Assembly (NCBI GenBank): GCA_009908585.1
Contig: JAAAOZ010000333.1
Location: 1-34,139, forward strand
Direction: 5' to 3'
DNA from: Chloroflexota bacterium
GTDB lineage: Bacteria; Chloroflexota; Anaerolineae; B4-G1; SLSP01
Length of the DNA: 34,139 nt
Shown here: positions 13,280-21,583 of the stretch, piece after piece
Numbering within the stretch: the first letter of the stretch is position 1
How the letters are laid out: each line of letters begins with the position of its first letter
Made by a program: the position numbers and the translations under genes
The notes under the pieces: model-generated
Seen by the model: only the letters and a program-made list of their open reading frames with translations
Database searches by the model: none
What the model was told of the DNA's origin: nothing

Positions 13280-13480
13280 GTGAAGGACATCATAGAGGTT
13301 AATGATAAGCTGTACCTGAGACTGGAAGAGAGTGTAGAGCGTGGCGAGAGCGGTTCTGTGGTTATCGCAGCGCGCGGCGGCCTCGGAGAGGTGGAGGTAT
13401 TGCTCAGCGAAATACGGCCTCTGATGGATGCGTTGGCAGAGGCTGCTGGCGAGCTGGTGGAGGCGGCCATCTCTAAGTGA
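13280..13480 (+). CDS. Small hypothetical protein in the parMR operon
   Basis: 66 residues. GTG at 13280 behind GGGGAGGTGTGAG. A beta segment (IIEVNDKLYLRLEESV) is followed by an amphipathic helix (EVEVLLSEIRPLMDALAEAAGELVEAAI). Last gene before a strong bidirectional terminator, so co-transcribed with parM and the ribbon-helix-helix gene. Unknown function. Confidence 0.6.
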   Translation: MKDIIEVNDKLYLRLEESVERGESGSVVIAARGGLGEVEVLLSEIRPLMDALAEAAGELVEAAISK

Positions 13481-13575
13481 GGTTTGTCATCGCCGGGGAG
13501 GGAGAGGACGTTGTGTGGTATCGGAGGCAGAAGGTTAGGACTCCGAGGTAGCGCCGGGTAGATCTGTTTTTGAGT

Positions 13576-13619
13576 AAAAAAGACCTGACGGGGTTTCAAG
13601 ACCCGTCAGGTCTTTTTTG
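13576..13619. terminator. Bidirectional terminator between parMR operon and thermonuclease gene
   Basis: AAAAAAGACCTGACGGG - 9-base loop - CCCGTCAGGTCTTTTTT. A/T runs on both sides serve the plus-strand parMR operon and the minus-strand thermonuclease gene. Confidence 0.85.
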
Positions 13620-13684
13620 TTTGTGCTTGCTCGGAGCGGGGAGAAAAGAAAGCTAGGGAGTTCTAAGCTCCTTGGCTTTTCGCA

Positions 13685-14830
13685 TCAGTAGCAATAAGAG
13701 GAAACTTCTGCGCCGTTGTTATCATAGAGGTAGCCACAATCCCCGCCATTATTCCATAACGCCTGGCCATTGCCAAAGCTGAAGCCGCAACTCTCTGGGT
13801 GATTTTCATTGGTGTACACGCGGCATTCCTGACCTGGCTGTAGCTCGAAATTAGGGAACCAAAAATCCTGGCCCGGATTACCGGCATTCAAGTGCCATCC
13901 AGCGAGGTTGACTGGGGAACCACCTGTATTCTTGATTACTGCATATTCATCGCTCTCAACTCGTTTCACAACTCCATCGTAGAAAATATAGCTGATTATG
14001 ACTTCTCCTGGCGCTGCTGGCGCTGCGGTTGCAGTGGCTGGTGGCTCAGTGGGGACTGGTGTAGATGGTGGCGGTGTGTTAGTTGGAAGGGGCTTAGGAG
14101 TTGCCGTGGGAGGGAGGGCGGTAGGTGTTGCTCCCCATAACCCCTGCTCATTCTCGCGCGCCTCGGCTTGTAGCTCGACAAATAGCTCCGAGTGTTTAAC
14201 ATCTGGAGGATAGGAACTCGCTTGGGCATACCCTTGCTTGACCAACTCGGCGTTGACAAACGTTCCATCCGCAAGATAGACGTAGCGGAGCAAGCGCCCA
14301 TATTGGTCAGTTTCTGATACATCCTTAACCAACCAGACCTCTTTCCCTGCTACCAGCTCCTTGTTAGCCTCTGTGGCTTCAGGACCCATCCATTCCACAG
14401 GTTTGTTAGGGTGTTTCGTTTCAGGGGTATCGATGCCGATGTACCGGACGGTTTGGGTCTCTCCGTCAATCCTCACTTTGATCGTGTCGCCGTCTACGAC
14501 GTTGATTACCTGGGCCTCCTGGGCGTCTTCTGGAATTGGAGGGGGTGTGGGCGTAGGGGTTCCTGTGGGAGGTGAGGTGCTAGTAGGTGAGGGCAGGGAC
14601 GTGTTGGTAGCAGCAATAGTTGGGGATGGTGTTTGGGTGGCCTCGACGATTTTTGTTGGCGGTACCGTGGCGGTGCTAGTAGGTGATGGTGTTGGGGTAG
14701 GTGTTGAGCTAGGTAATGCCAGGGTTCCGCAGCAGCACAGGCTGCATAGGAGTAGCAGGCCTGAGACAACAATGGAGATAAGAGGGACGGTCCGACCAGC
14801 GATATTGATGGGCTTTTTGAGAGTTTCCAT
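13685..14830 (-). CDS. Surface thermonuclease with lamin-tail domain, paralogue 1
   Basis: 381 residues, ATG at 14830 behind AGAGGTGAG. A membrane anchor or lipoprotein-like start (ISIVVSGLLLLCSLCCCG) leads into a Thr/Pro-rich stalk (about 40-95). A staphylococcal-nuclease domain (about 105-235) follows with VVDGDTIKVRI, YIGIDTPETKHP, the catalytic-type ..YGRLLRYVYL, and KHSELFVELQAEAREN..GLWG. After a second Pro/Thr linker comes a lamin-tail domain (about 285-381: EYAVIKNTGG, LAGWHL, LQPGQECRVYTN, LWNNGGDCGYLYDNNG). Likely a secreted, surface-tethered nuclease. A paralogue lies at 29745-30980. Confidence 0.88.
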   Translation of the reverse strand: METLKKPINIAGRTVPLISIVVSGLLLLCSLCCCGTLALPSSTPTPTPSPTSTATVPPTKIVEATQTPSPTIAATNTSLPSPTSTSPPTGTPTPTPPPIPEDAQEAQVINVVDGDTIKVRIDGETQTVRYIGIDTPETKHPNKPVEWMGPEATEANKELVAGKEVWLVKDVSETDQYGRLLRYVYLADGTFVNAELVKQGYAQASSYPPDVKHSELFVELQAEARENEQGLWGATPTALPPTATPKPLPTNTPPPSTPVPTEPPATATAAPAAPGEVIISYIFYDGVVKRVESDEYAVIKNTGGSPVNLAGWHLNAGNPGQDFWFPNFELQPGQECRVYTNENHPESCGFSFGNGQALWNNGGDCGYLYDNNGAEVSSYCY

Positions 14831-14917
14831 GGCTCACCTCTGTACTTCAATGGGTTTTGCACTTGCTATTTGAATTCAAGTTTATTTTATCACAAGCGCT
14901 GAGAAGGGGAAATGCGG

Positions 14918-16192
14918 TTATTTTGTCACTGGTTCGACCAAAATTTCCACCACAGCCTCATTCCCCGTGACCGCTGCGATACGAACCTCCACCACGTGCC
15001 CCGCAATCAGCGCGTGGATTCGCGTCTCGTCGTTGATCTCCTTCCGTGGGGGATCGACAGGGCGCGGTGTGGCCGTAGGACTGGCGGGGGTGGGGGTGGC
15101 CACCGCAGCGGCATGGCGGGTCTCAGCCAGGGCTAATTGCGCCTCGGCTATTTTCACAGCAAGGGCGTCTGGTTGGGGGTAAAGTTCTGCATTGAGTTGC
15201 TGGCTTATCTCAGTGGCTCGCGCCTCTAGCTCAGCCAGTTCCTGCGCGGCGAGCTGGTACCGCCAGTCATCACACGCATTTTCCTGCTGACAGCGATGGA
15301 GAGCGTCGCGACGATCCTGGATGCCGTTGTTGACAGCGGCTTGCTCGCTGCGGAGCGTGGCCAGGAGGATCGGGTCGGGCGTGGGCGTTGCAATGGCGGC
15401 GGCGTGGCGGGCCTCGGCCAGCGACAGCTCGGCTTCTGCCTGGGCGACGGTAGCCGGGTTCAGGTTCGCCGGCGTGGGAGTTGGGCCGGGTGTGGGCGTC
15501 AGGGTGGGGGTCGGCGTGGCGATCAGGCGGCGATAGGTGACGAGATCGGCGATCAGTTGGCCGGTGGTGATCGTATCGCCCGGCTCGATTAGGACCTCAT
15601 CAGGATCGTACACGTGGGGGATGCGGATCGTGACGGTCTTCGGCGTGGGCGTAGGTGTGAGCGTGGGCGGCGGCGGCTTGGGGAGAATCTCGGCGGTAGA
15701 GAATGCGAGAGCGGGCCACAGCAAGGGGAGCATCAGCGCTAAGGCGAGCGATCCGGTGGCCACCACCTCGCCGGTGGAAGCGGCGGGGATCTGCGCGATG
15801 AAGAAGCGCCAGGAGCCAGGCCAAAGCAATGGGACTCCCTCGGCGCCGACAATCATATCCACCAGCAGATGCGTCCCGTAGGCTGCCGTCAACCATACCC
15901 ATCCATCGCGGAAAATTAGCCACGTGAAGAGCGCTATCGCCGCGACCGCGAGAAGTGAGTGCGTGAGAGTGCGATGTCCCCAGCGTCTCTCGATTTGCTC
16001 TGAAGCGTAGGGGAAAAGCCTGCCGACGTGGCTGGCCGTCGTATCGACATCAGGGAGCAGCGCGAAGAATGCAGCGAACACAATCAGCACAGGATGAGGC
16101 TGACCTCCTATGAGGACGGCGCTCCACGTCAGGGGCAACAATCCAGCGACGATGTGAGATATAGCTCCCAGATGGTTTCTCAGATGTCGCAT
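14918..16192 (-). CDS. DUF457/YdjM-like membrane hydrolase fused to HlyD-like coiled-coil domain
   Basis: 424 residues. The N-terminal half is a multi-pass membrane metal-dependent hydrolase of the DUF457/YdjM type: FFALLPDVDTTASH, ERRWGHRTLTHSLL and THLLVDMI give the Asp/His ligands. After about residue 175 comes a Pro/Thr linker, then DEVLIEPGDTITTGQLIADL, a half-lipoyl motif as in HlyD adaptors. A long helical hairpin follows with two LALAETRHAAAVATPTP-like repeats, and the return half-motif (RIHALIAGHVVEVRI) ends the protein. So a membrane enzyme carries an adaptor-like stalk. The start is ATG at 16192 with a poor ribosome binding site. Function unknown. Confidence 0.78.
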   Translation of the reverse strand: MRHLRNHLGAISHIVAGLLPLTWSAVLIGGQPHPVLIVFAAFFALLPDVDTTASHVGRLFPYASEQIERRWGHRTLTHSLLAVAAIALFTWLIFRDGWVWLTAAYGTHLLVDMIVGAEGVPLLWPGSWRFFIAQIPAASTGEVVATGSLALALMLPLLWPALAFSTAEILPKPPPPTLTPTPTPKTVTIRIPHVYDPDEVLIEPGDTITTGQLIADLVTYRRLIATPTPTLTPTPGPTPTPANLNPATVAQAEAELSLAEARHAAAIATPTPDPILLATLRSEQAAVNNGIQDRRDALHRCQQENACDDWRYQLAAQELAELEARATEISQQLNAELYPQPDALAVKIAEAQLALAETRHAAAVATPTPASPTATPRPVDPPRKEINDETRIHALIAGHVVEVRIAAVTGNEAVVEILVEPVTK

Positions 16193-16234
16193 TTTTTTCT
16201 CTATAAGGGCGCCCAGAGAAAAATTCTCGCCATG

Positions 16235-17623
16235 TTACCGCATGGCGCGGTATAACATGGGGCGCATGAGGATATAGCCCATCATCGCGACCAGCGAGAT
16301 CCAGTAGGCGTCATCGCCTCGGAGCAGCATGAGGATGGCCAGGAGGGGCAACAGCACCAGCCAGCCCAGGGCGATCTTGGGGCGGGTGGTGCTTTGCCAC
16401 TCGCGCATCTCGCGCAGGGAGGCATTCTTCACGCGCCGAGCCAACGCGACGATGGTCGCCGGATGGCCGTTCGCCATCCGCGTTATGCGCCGGAGAGCGG
16501 CTTCGCGATCTTCGACATCGAGGCCGCTTGGCAGATGCTTCTCCGCTAAGGTCCGCGCCTCGCGATTGTTCAGGGGCTTGAGGTCTACGATGCAGCAGCG
16601 GGGCACCAGCGGAGCGAGCTTATCCTCCTGGGCCGAGGTGTGAGGGGATGTAGCAGCGATGGCAATCTGGGCCGCCGCGTCCATCAGTGTGCAGGTAGAC
16701 CGGCGCAGGCCCTTGGAGGCGCGGTCGTAGTTATCAAGCAGCAGCAGCGTCGGCTCGGCCTGGAGCGCCAGCGCCGCGATCTCGGCCAGCTCCGGGATGG
16801 TTGCCTTGGCGGGGACGGCGGCGTTCGCCTGCTCGATGAGGGTGACCAGGTTGTCCTTATGAGGATGGGCAAGATCTAGATAGATAGACCGCTCACAGCA
16901 GTTTTTGTGGGCCTTCAGGGCGTGGGTGCGGCCAGAGCCGCGCTCTCCGATGTAGAGCGTCGCCGGTGCGCGGGTCTTCTCGATTGACTGAGTTCCCAAG
17001 ATGGCCAGCAGATGCTCTGGATCGAGAGGAAACTCCGCCGGTGCTTCAGCCTGGATTGTGCTCAACGATGTTTCTGGATCGATGTAGGCGACGCGGCCCG
17101 CCTCGGTCGCAGATCCATCGCGTTTGAGGTGAAAATATCCGCAGCCAAGCATCGCCAACTCCGAATTGAAATTATAGCGGGTATTGACGGGGATACTCCA
17201 CTGGAGGCGTTGGGTGGAGAGGATCAGCACATCGCCCAGGGCGGCGCTCTGCTCGGCGATAAGATTGAGAGCATCGCGCACCTCAGATTTATGGTCGGGA
17301 TGGCGAGTGGCGCGCTGAATCTCATCGGCAATGAGCAGATATCGAGGATCACCGGGGGCGGCCTTGCGCAATCCCCGCTCTGTCAGCTTGGCATAGCGCG
17401 CTGGCAGGGTGTTGGACATCTCTTCCAGCGCAGCGGCGAACTCCTCCACGTCCTCGGCGTCGTAGTAGCGCACGCCCTCGAGGGCCTGGTATGTGTGCAG
17501 CTCGCTTCCCTTGCCATCGAAAAGGATCACCTGAACCCACTTCTCACGCAGACAGTGGGAGATGATCTTATGCAGGGCTGTGCTCTTCCCGCTCCGCGTC
17601 TTTCCTGTGATCAACAAACGCAT
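16235..17623 (-). CDS. Tandem P-loop ATPase (FtsK/TraG-like plus AAA/STAND-like) with C-terminal membrane anchor
   Basis: 462 residues. The first ATPase starts at the N-terminus: Walker A LITGKTRSGKSTA, then VILFDGKGSE, a Walker B-like YLLIADEI (about 97) and ILSTQRLQW, in the style of FtsK/TraG motors. A second P-loop begins near residue 225 (LYIGERGSGRTHAL) with Walker B LLLLDNYD (about 290), a sensor-like AIAATSP, and a helical lid (LNNREARTLAEKHLP..RRITRMANGHPATIVALA) as in AAA/ORC or STAND proteins. Two membrane segments close the protein (about 412-450). Overlaps the start of... the next gene upstream by 13 bases. Perhaps a membrane-bound DNA motor. Confidence 0.78.
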   Translation of the reverse strand: MRLLITGKTRSGKSTALHKIISHCLREKWVQVILFDGKGSELHTYQALEGVRYYDAEDVEEFAAALEEMSNTLPARYAKLTERGLRKAAPGDPRYLLIADEIQRATRHPDHKSEVRDALNLIAEQSAALGDVLILSTQRLQWSIPVNTRYNFNSELAMLGCGYFHLKRDGSATEAGRVAYIDPETSLSTIQAEAPAEFPLDPEHLLAILGTQSIEKTRAPATLYIGERGSGRTHALKAHKNCCERSIYLDLAHPHKDNLVTLIEQANAAVPAKATIPELAEIAALALQAEPTLLLLDNYDRASKGLRRSTCTLMDAAAQIAIAATSPHTSAQEDKLAPLVPRCCIVDLKPLNNREARTLAEKHLPSGLDVEDREAALRRITRMANGHPATIVALARRVKNASLREMREWQSTTRPKIALGWLVLLPLLAILMLLRGDDAYWISLVAMMGYILMRPMLYRAMR

Positions 17624-18423
17624 GAGGTCCTCCTTGGTTCTGCTATGAGGTGCGGCCCATCTTTCCAGTGCAAAAGGCGCCCGTGGCCGTTTACGTGAAT
17701 GTAGGTGAGGGCTGAGGGCGTGAGGGGATCTAGATTGCGAGTCCAGGAACCAGAGTTGAAATAGTCCACCGGGGGAGCAGGTCGGTAGTAGTCAGGACAG
17801 TGAGAATGTCCCAGGACGATGGTTCTGATGTCATCGCCGGCGGCGATGTCTTGAGCGGCTGTGCGGTAGAGTTGGGTTGTGACGGTGCGGTAAAGTTGGG
17901 TAGCTGTGCCTACGAGGGCGATAGCTCCCGCCGGGGGAGCTGTGGCCAGCAGGGTCAAGCTGAGGAGGATTAGGCACGCCATCCGCTTCTTGAGCTGTTG
18001 GTTGTGCACCTGGTTGACGATGCTGGGAGGCTTACACACTAACGGACAGTAGCGATTGCCATGTTCGACGTGCAGATGCTCGTCTCGATAGTGATGGGAA
18101 AAAGTTGGAGCGGCGTCTATAAGATCGCAGAGCATGGCCTGAAGGTCACTCTCTGCGAGTTGCGGGTCGTGGTTGCCGGGAATTAGATGCAAATCGTTGC
18201 CGGCACGGCACCATTGACGTAGGGCGTTGAAAGCGGTGGGGTGTCGTTGTAAAGTTGCGCTAAGTGTAGCACAAGGATCACGGTTGCCCAGTTCGAACGT
18301 GTCGCCGGCGAGGACTAAACAATCAGCATCGGAACAGTAGAAGTCGAGTAAATCTGCGAGATCTTGATCAATGCAGGGACCGCCGCGTCCCAGGTGTAAA
18401 TCGCTGACGATCAGCGTTGCCAT
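17611..18423 (-). CDS. Calcineurin-like metallophosphoesterase
   Basis: 270 residues from ATG at 18423 behind GGAGGGGGG. Motifs in order: SDLHLG (DxH, about residue 6), LAGDTFE (GD, about 41), IPGNHD (GNHD, about 86), HVEHGN (about 120), and GHSHCPDY (GHxH, about 205). This complete set resembles LpxH/UDP-diacylglucosamine hydrolase-like and YfcE-like enzymes. An inserted hydrophobic segment (ACLILLSLTLLATAPPAGAIAL, about 145-170) could associate with membrane, as in some LpxH-like proteins. A good -10 (TATAAT) lies upstream; the 3' end overlaps the tandem-ATPase gene by 13 bases, indicating one operon. Substrate unknown. Confidence 0.88.
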   Translation of the reverse strand: MATLIVSDLHLGRGGPCIDQDLADLLDFYCSDADCLVLAGDTFELGNRDPCATLSATLQRHPTAFNALRQWCRAGNDLHLIPGNHDPQLAESDLQAMLCDLIDAAPTFSHHYRDEHLHVEHGNRYCPLVCKPPSIVNQVHNQQLKKRMACLILLSLTLLATAPPAGAIALVGTATQLYRTVTTQLYRTAAQDIAAGDDIRTIVLGHSHCPDYYRPAPPVDYFNSGSWTRNLDPLTPSALTYIHVNGHGRLLHWKDGPHLIAEPRRTSCVC

Positions 18424-18446
18424 TGCTCCCCCCCCTCCTCGGCCCA

Positions 18447-18475
18447 ATTATACATTATTTGGAAAATTTTGAGTA
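18447..18475 (-). promoter_or_regulatory. Promoter candidate for metallophosphoesterase-ATPase operon
   Basis: A perfect TATAAT on the minus strand (18452-18447) lies in an AT-rich island about 25 bases before the start codon. The -35 region (TACTCA, 17-base spacing) is poor. Confidence 0.5.
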
Positions 18476-18545
18476 AAATTGCGAAATTGAATGTTTAATT
18501 TAGGTTTGTGGCTGAGAGTTATGCCGGATGGAACGTACATTCGGC

Positions 18546-18587
18546 GAAAAAAGGGGGGCGCGCGATTGGATGACCAACCGCGCGCCC
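18546..18587 (-). terminator. Terminator ending the long minus-strand small-gene operon
   Basis: On the minus strand GGGCGCGCGGTTGG / CCAATCGCGCGCCC with a 4-base loop, then CCC and six T. The same terminator type is at 22417-22458. Confidence 0.8.
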
Positions 18588-18599
18588 TTGTGCGACGAC

Positions 18600-19478
18600 T
18601 TACTCACGGGGGAAGAAAGCGTCTAGCTCGTTCTTGGGGTAGAGGAGATCGGCGGCTGTGGGGGCGCTATGCGCTGCCGTGGATGCCTCGCTGCGCTTCG
18701 TATCCGTGGGCACTTTCTCGCTGCGCTCTAAAGTGCGGCGTGGAGGCTTGCTCTTTGCGGCGATGTTGGAGAGTTCCTGGGCGGCCTGGAGGGCGACGGG
18801 GTAGCCTTGGCGCTTGGCGATGTTGGCCAGTTGGTTGGCGCCCTCGGTAGTGAGTTTGCCCGCGTTGATGAGTTGGGGGAGGAGTTGGTAGAATGCGACG
18901 CGGGGGTTAGTTGCTGCGGATGCTGCGCTGCGCTTTGTCTCCGTTGGCGGTTCAGGGCTGTCTTTCGGATGGTTGGTCGGGGCTTTGTCTGGTGCGGGTT
19001 GTTCCTGTGGGGGTGATGCGACTGGTGGGGCGTCCGGCAAGCGGTCGGTGACCTCGTCGGGGAGGCCCTTGACGATGCGGGGGCGGTCGCTGAAGGTGAT
19101 GAGCCTGGCATAGACCTTGCGGTCGTTCTCATCTTTCTGGCCGGTGTAGCGGCTGAACCAGATGCTGGCGTCGTAGTCGGTATGTCTCCTACGGAAGAAC
19201 TCCAAGCCCTGCCACTTGACCACGGTAGCGCCGTGCCGATCCCACTTGACGATCTCCGCGCCGATGGTCTCCCACTCAAAGGTGGGGTACTCTGGCAGGG
19301 CGCGTTGGAAGTTCGGACCCACGTTGGGGCCGTTGCCGTGGCCGTGGCCGTTGACCAGCGACTTGGCAATGATGGCCGTCGTCTCTGCGACGGCTTGCAG
19401 CGTGGTGTTCACTCTCTCCAGCTCGGTCAGTACGGCCTGCAACAACGTCTCTTGCTTTGACTCTGCCTGCGTGTTCAT
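18600..19478 (-). CDS. Hypothetical protein, possible DNA-binding accessory protein
   Basis: 292 residues; ATG at 19478 behind AAAGGAGCTACCGAG. A helical N-terminus (LQAVLTELERVNTTLQAV) precedes a beta-rich domain (about 60-135: EIVKWDRHGATVVKWQG, YDASIWFSRYTGQ, DRKVYARLITFSD). A Pro/Ala linker leads to a helical region (QLLPQLINAGKLTTEGANQLANIAKRQG, about 200-240). Another linker leads to an acidic tip, ELDAFFPRE, vaguely like the tail of single-strand-binding proteins. The resemblance is weak and the function unassigned. It is the last gene of the operon, directly before a terminator. Confidence 0.75.
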   Translation of the reverse strand: MNTQAESKQETLLQAVLTELERVNTTLQAVAETTAIIAKSLVNGHGHGNGPNVGPNFQRALPEYPTFEWETIGAEIVKWDRHGATVVKWQGLEFFRRRHTDYDASIWFSRYTGQKDENDRKVYARLITFSDRPRIVKGLPDEVTDRLPDAPPVASPPQEQPAPDKAPTNHPKDSPEPPTETKRSAASAATNPRVAFYQLLPQLINAGKLTTEGANQLANIAKRQGYPVALQAAQELSNIAAKSKPPRRTLERSEKVPTDTKRSEASTAAHSAPTAADLLYPKNELDAFFPRE

Positions 19479-19567
19479 CTCGGTAGCTCCTTTGCCCTTA
19501 TGGGCTGACTGAAAGAATGAAGCGCCGGGATACAATGCCTCCCGGCAGGGCCGTGCGATAGGAAAGG

Positions 19568-19783
19568 TTAGCGCCAGAGACCATTGGCCTCTGCCATAAC
19601 ATCGGTCAGGTCTTTGATCTGCTCGCGGAGATCGTCAAGCGCTTTGATGACAAGATCAGCATCCTCTTGGGAGTGCTTGGATGCGGCCTCGAAGCTCTGG
19701 GCCATAGTGCGGAGGAGCTTCTGGGTTTTGTGTTGCTCGTCTAGCATCTCATCAAAGCGAAAGGCCAATTGCCGGGCGTCCAT
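19568..19783 (-). CDS. Small coiled-coil protein
   Basis: 71 residues. ATG at 19783 overlaps the stop of the upstream gene (TAATG). Nearly all helical with many Glu, Asp, Lys and Gln (FRFDEMLDEQHKTQKLL ... DADLVIKALDDLREQI). Probably a structural or regulatory helical bundle. No family recognised. Confidence 0.68.
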   Translation of the reverse strand: MDARQLAFRFDEMLDEQHKTQKLLRTMAQSFEAASKHSQEDADLVIKALDDLREQIKDLTDVMAEANGLWR

Positions 19784-19986
19784 TAGATCATCCCCAGGTA
19801 GAGCAGCCATGACGGGTGCCCGTGCGGGCAGTGACCGTCTGGCTCGACCCAACAGCCATCGATGGCTTCGCACCCGCCCTCATAAAACATCCACTGCCGG
19901 AGCATCTCCGTGGAGGGGCGTGGGGTGGTGGGCGTTAGCTGCTGACGGCCTGACGACTTGCGCGGCTTCATTGTCTTGGTGTTCAT
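19783..19986 (-). CDS. Small Cys/His-containing protein, putative zinc-binding
   Basis: 67 residues. ATG at 19986 behind AAAGGAGCTATCGCA. A basic N-terminus is followed by GGCEAIDGCWVEPDGHCPHGHPSWLLYLGMI, whose three Cys and two His could bind a zinc ion. Similar short proteins with a CWVEPDGxCPHGHPSWL core are, as far as I recall, common in Chloroflexota, but no function is known to me. Overlaps the genes on both sides by 1 and 4 bases. Confidence 0.72.
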   Translation of the reverse strand: MNTKTMKPRKSSGRQQLTPTTPRPSTEMLRQWMFYEGGCEAIDGCWVEPDGHCPHGHPSWLLYLGMI

Positions 19987-20249
19987 TGCGATAGCTCCTT
20001 TGCCCGTGTGGGCTGTGATGGATAGTAGTGATTCTGGTGAATTGGCCTCTCCTGCAAGGCCGACTCGATTTCAGTAACGATCTCGGCTTTCAAATCCTCG
20101 ATGCTGTCTGGACGGTGTAGCATATCCAGAACGTAGATCAGTGCGCCCTCATACTTGTAGGCCACAAAGCGATTGTGATCGTTGGTGTTCTGGTAAAAAA
20201 GCACCATCTCTTTAAGTCTGTCTACTAAGCGGCGCGTACTGTTGCTCAT
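19983..20249 (-). CDS. Small helical hypothetical protein
   Basis: 88 residues. ATG at 20249 behind AAAGGAGCTATCGCA, overlapping the gene upstream by four bases. Two helices (TRRLVDRLKEMVLFY ... EDLKAEIVTEIESAL) flank a Tyr-rich turn. No recognised family. Its unusual tail ATRAKELSQ shares the end KELSQ with the neighbouring 20246 gene because the shared ribosome-binding-site DNA is translated in both. Confidence 0.65.
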   Translation of the reverse strand: MSNSTRRLVDRLKEMVLFYQNTNDHNRFVAYKYEGALIYVLDMLHRPDSIEDLKAEIVTEIESALQERPIHQNHYYPSQPTRAKELSQ

Positions 20250-20851
20250 TGCGATAGCTCCTTTGTGTTAGCTGTTGATTGAATGGTATAGCTCCGACGC
20301 GGCGCGGTTAGCTTGCGACGCAGCGTGGCTAAAATCTCATCGCAGCGACCGGGGTAGCTCTCCTCGGTGGGGAAGTAGCGCAACACCTCGTACTGCTCTG
20401 GGAAAAACTCCTTGAAGATGCGCCCATAAAGGATAGCGACATCGCGCTGCACGGGCGTGGCCAAGGTCACCTGCATAATGGCGATGGCAGCCTCGGCCAG
20501 CGTGCCAGGGCGCGTATCCGCGCCGGCGGCGATCCGCTCCAACAACTCCCGGCAGTGATGGCGATAGATGGTGGGGTGATAGTTGATGAAGTGATCCGGG
20601 CGTAGAAAGCCGAACGTGCGGTGGAGGGGCTTGGCTTGCTCTGGATAACGGTGCTGCGCGCGGGCGATCTCCTCCTCGGCGACCTCGATGAACTTAAACG
20701 TGTTGCCCACCTGCTCCCAGAAGGCGGCGTCGCCCTCTAAGGCAGCCAGCTCCTTCAGCTTTTCCCGAAGCGGGGCGCGATTGAGCGCGAGGGAGGCTGA
20801 ATTAGCCTCCCCCGCCTCGGCTTGTAGTAGCTCAAAGATCAGTTGGTTCAT
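20246..20851 (-). CDS. Helical hypothetical protein
   Basis: 201 residues, ATG at 20851 behind GAGGAGGAAACCG (an upstream in-frame start lacks such a site). Alpha-rich throughout. Landmarks are FKFIEVAEEEIARAQHRYPEQ, HRTFGFLRPDHFINYHPTIYRHH, and FKEFFPEQYEVLRYFPTEE. Its many His and Tyr residues do not form a motif I know. Part of the tightly overlapping operon. Confidence 0.7.
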   Translation of the reverse strand: MNQLIFELLQAEAGEANSASLALNRAPLREKLKELAALEGDAAFWEQVGNTFKFIEVAEEEIARAQHRYPEQAKPLHRTFGFLRPDHFINYHPTIYRHHCRELLERIAAGADTRPGTLAEAAIAIMQVTLATPVQRDVAILYGRIFKEFFPEQYEVLRYFPTEESYPGRCDEILATLRRKLTAPRRSYTIQSTANTKELSQ

Positions 20852-21302
20852 CGGTTTCCTCCTCGGCAAGTAAGTGTGCGTGGCGTCGGTAAAGTGTGTG
20901 TGCGCGGTAGTAGGCTTCTTGGGGGGTCGTGACCACGGGCGAATTGTGATCAGGCGTTGGCGCCCAGGCGTCGTTCCACCAGTGGGCCAGCAGCTCGCCC
21001 AGCGTCTCGACCAGCTCGGCGATGATCTCGTGGGTCAGCGCATCCAACGCGGTGGCCAGCTCGGCCTCACGGCGGATCGTCCCCTCGCCTTCGCACCCCC
21101 AGCACGGAACTTCCTCGTCTGGCGGGTAATCGTAGCCCTGCTCGCGGAACCAAGCCTCATCCAACCGTGGATCAGGGTGGCCGTCCTCGTCGAGGATGCC
21201 CAGGTTGCTATGCTCCTCGTAGTACAACTCCCACGCCGGATGAGTCACCCAGCCGGTTCCTTGGCACTCTAGACACTTAACTTCCTCAGTTACGTAAAAC
21301 AT
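20832..21302 (-). CDS. Zinc-ribbon (DnaJ-like CxxCxGxG) protein
   Basis: 156 residues. ATG at 21302 overlaps the previous stop (TGATG) behind GGGAGGTGAG. Two half-sites, CLECQGTGWV (about residue 9) and CWGCEGEGT (about 68), form a split four-Cys zinc site like the DnaJ central domain. An acidic segment separates them and a helical C-terminal region (ALDALTHEIIAELVETLGELLAHWW) follows. This suggests a chaperone-like or protein-interaction module. Function on the element unknown. Confidence 0.78.
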   Translation of the reverse strand: MFYVTEEVKCLECQGTGWVTHPAWELYYEEHSNLGILDEDGHPDPRLDEAWFREQGYDYPPDEEVPCWGCEGEGTIRREAELATALDALTHEIIAELVETLGELLAHWWNDAWAPTPDHNSPVVTTPQEAYYRAHTLYRRHAHLLAEEETDEPTDL

Positions 21303-21583
21303 CACTCACCTCCCGTTTCAGGCCATTTGAGGCCAAAAGCTTTAGCCAATGCCTCGGCGTCCTCGCCTTGATACACCATGGCGCGCCCACCGGCATCTGC
21401 GTACACCAAAACCTCAAAATCATCCGCGTACTGGCTGATCTTCACAGATAGAACCTTGTCCAGGTTGATGCTCTCCTTCCCAGATGGCAGACTGAACATC
21501 CTTCTCCGCCGTATGCTTTCCACCTCTTCAGCGATGGACAAAAGCGCGTTGGCTATGTCTTCTAAGAATGTTAGCGGTTGCAT
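21302..21583 (-). CDS. Small hypothetical protein
   Basis: 93 residues; ATG at 21583 overlaps the stop of the upstream gene (TGATG). A helix (FLEDIANALLSIAEEVESIRRRR) leads into a beta-rich part (LDKVLSVKISQYADDFEVLVYADAGGRAMVYQG) and a final helix (EDAEALAKAFGLKW). No recognised family. Translationally coupled to both neighbours. Confidence 0.7.
   Translation of the reverse strand: MQPLTFLEDIANALLSIAEEVESIRRRRMFSLPSGKESINLDKVLSVKISQYADDFEVLVYADAGGRAMVYQGEDAEALAKAFGLKWPETGGE

Noticed and set aside
15036..16192. Plus-strand frames opposite the DUF457-HlyD gene
   Set aside because: They are Gly/Val-rich mirrors of the Thr/Pro codons on the coding strand.
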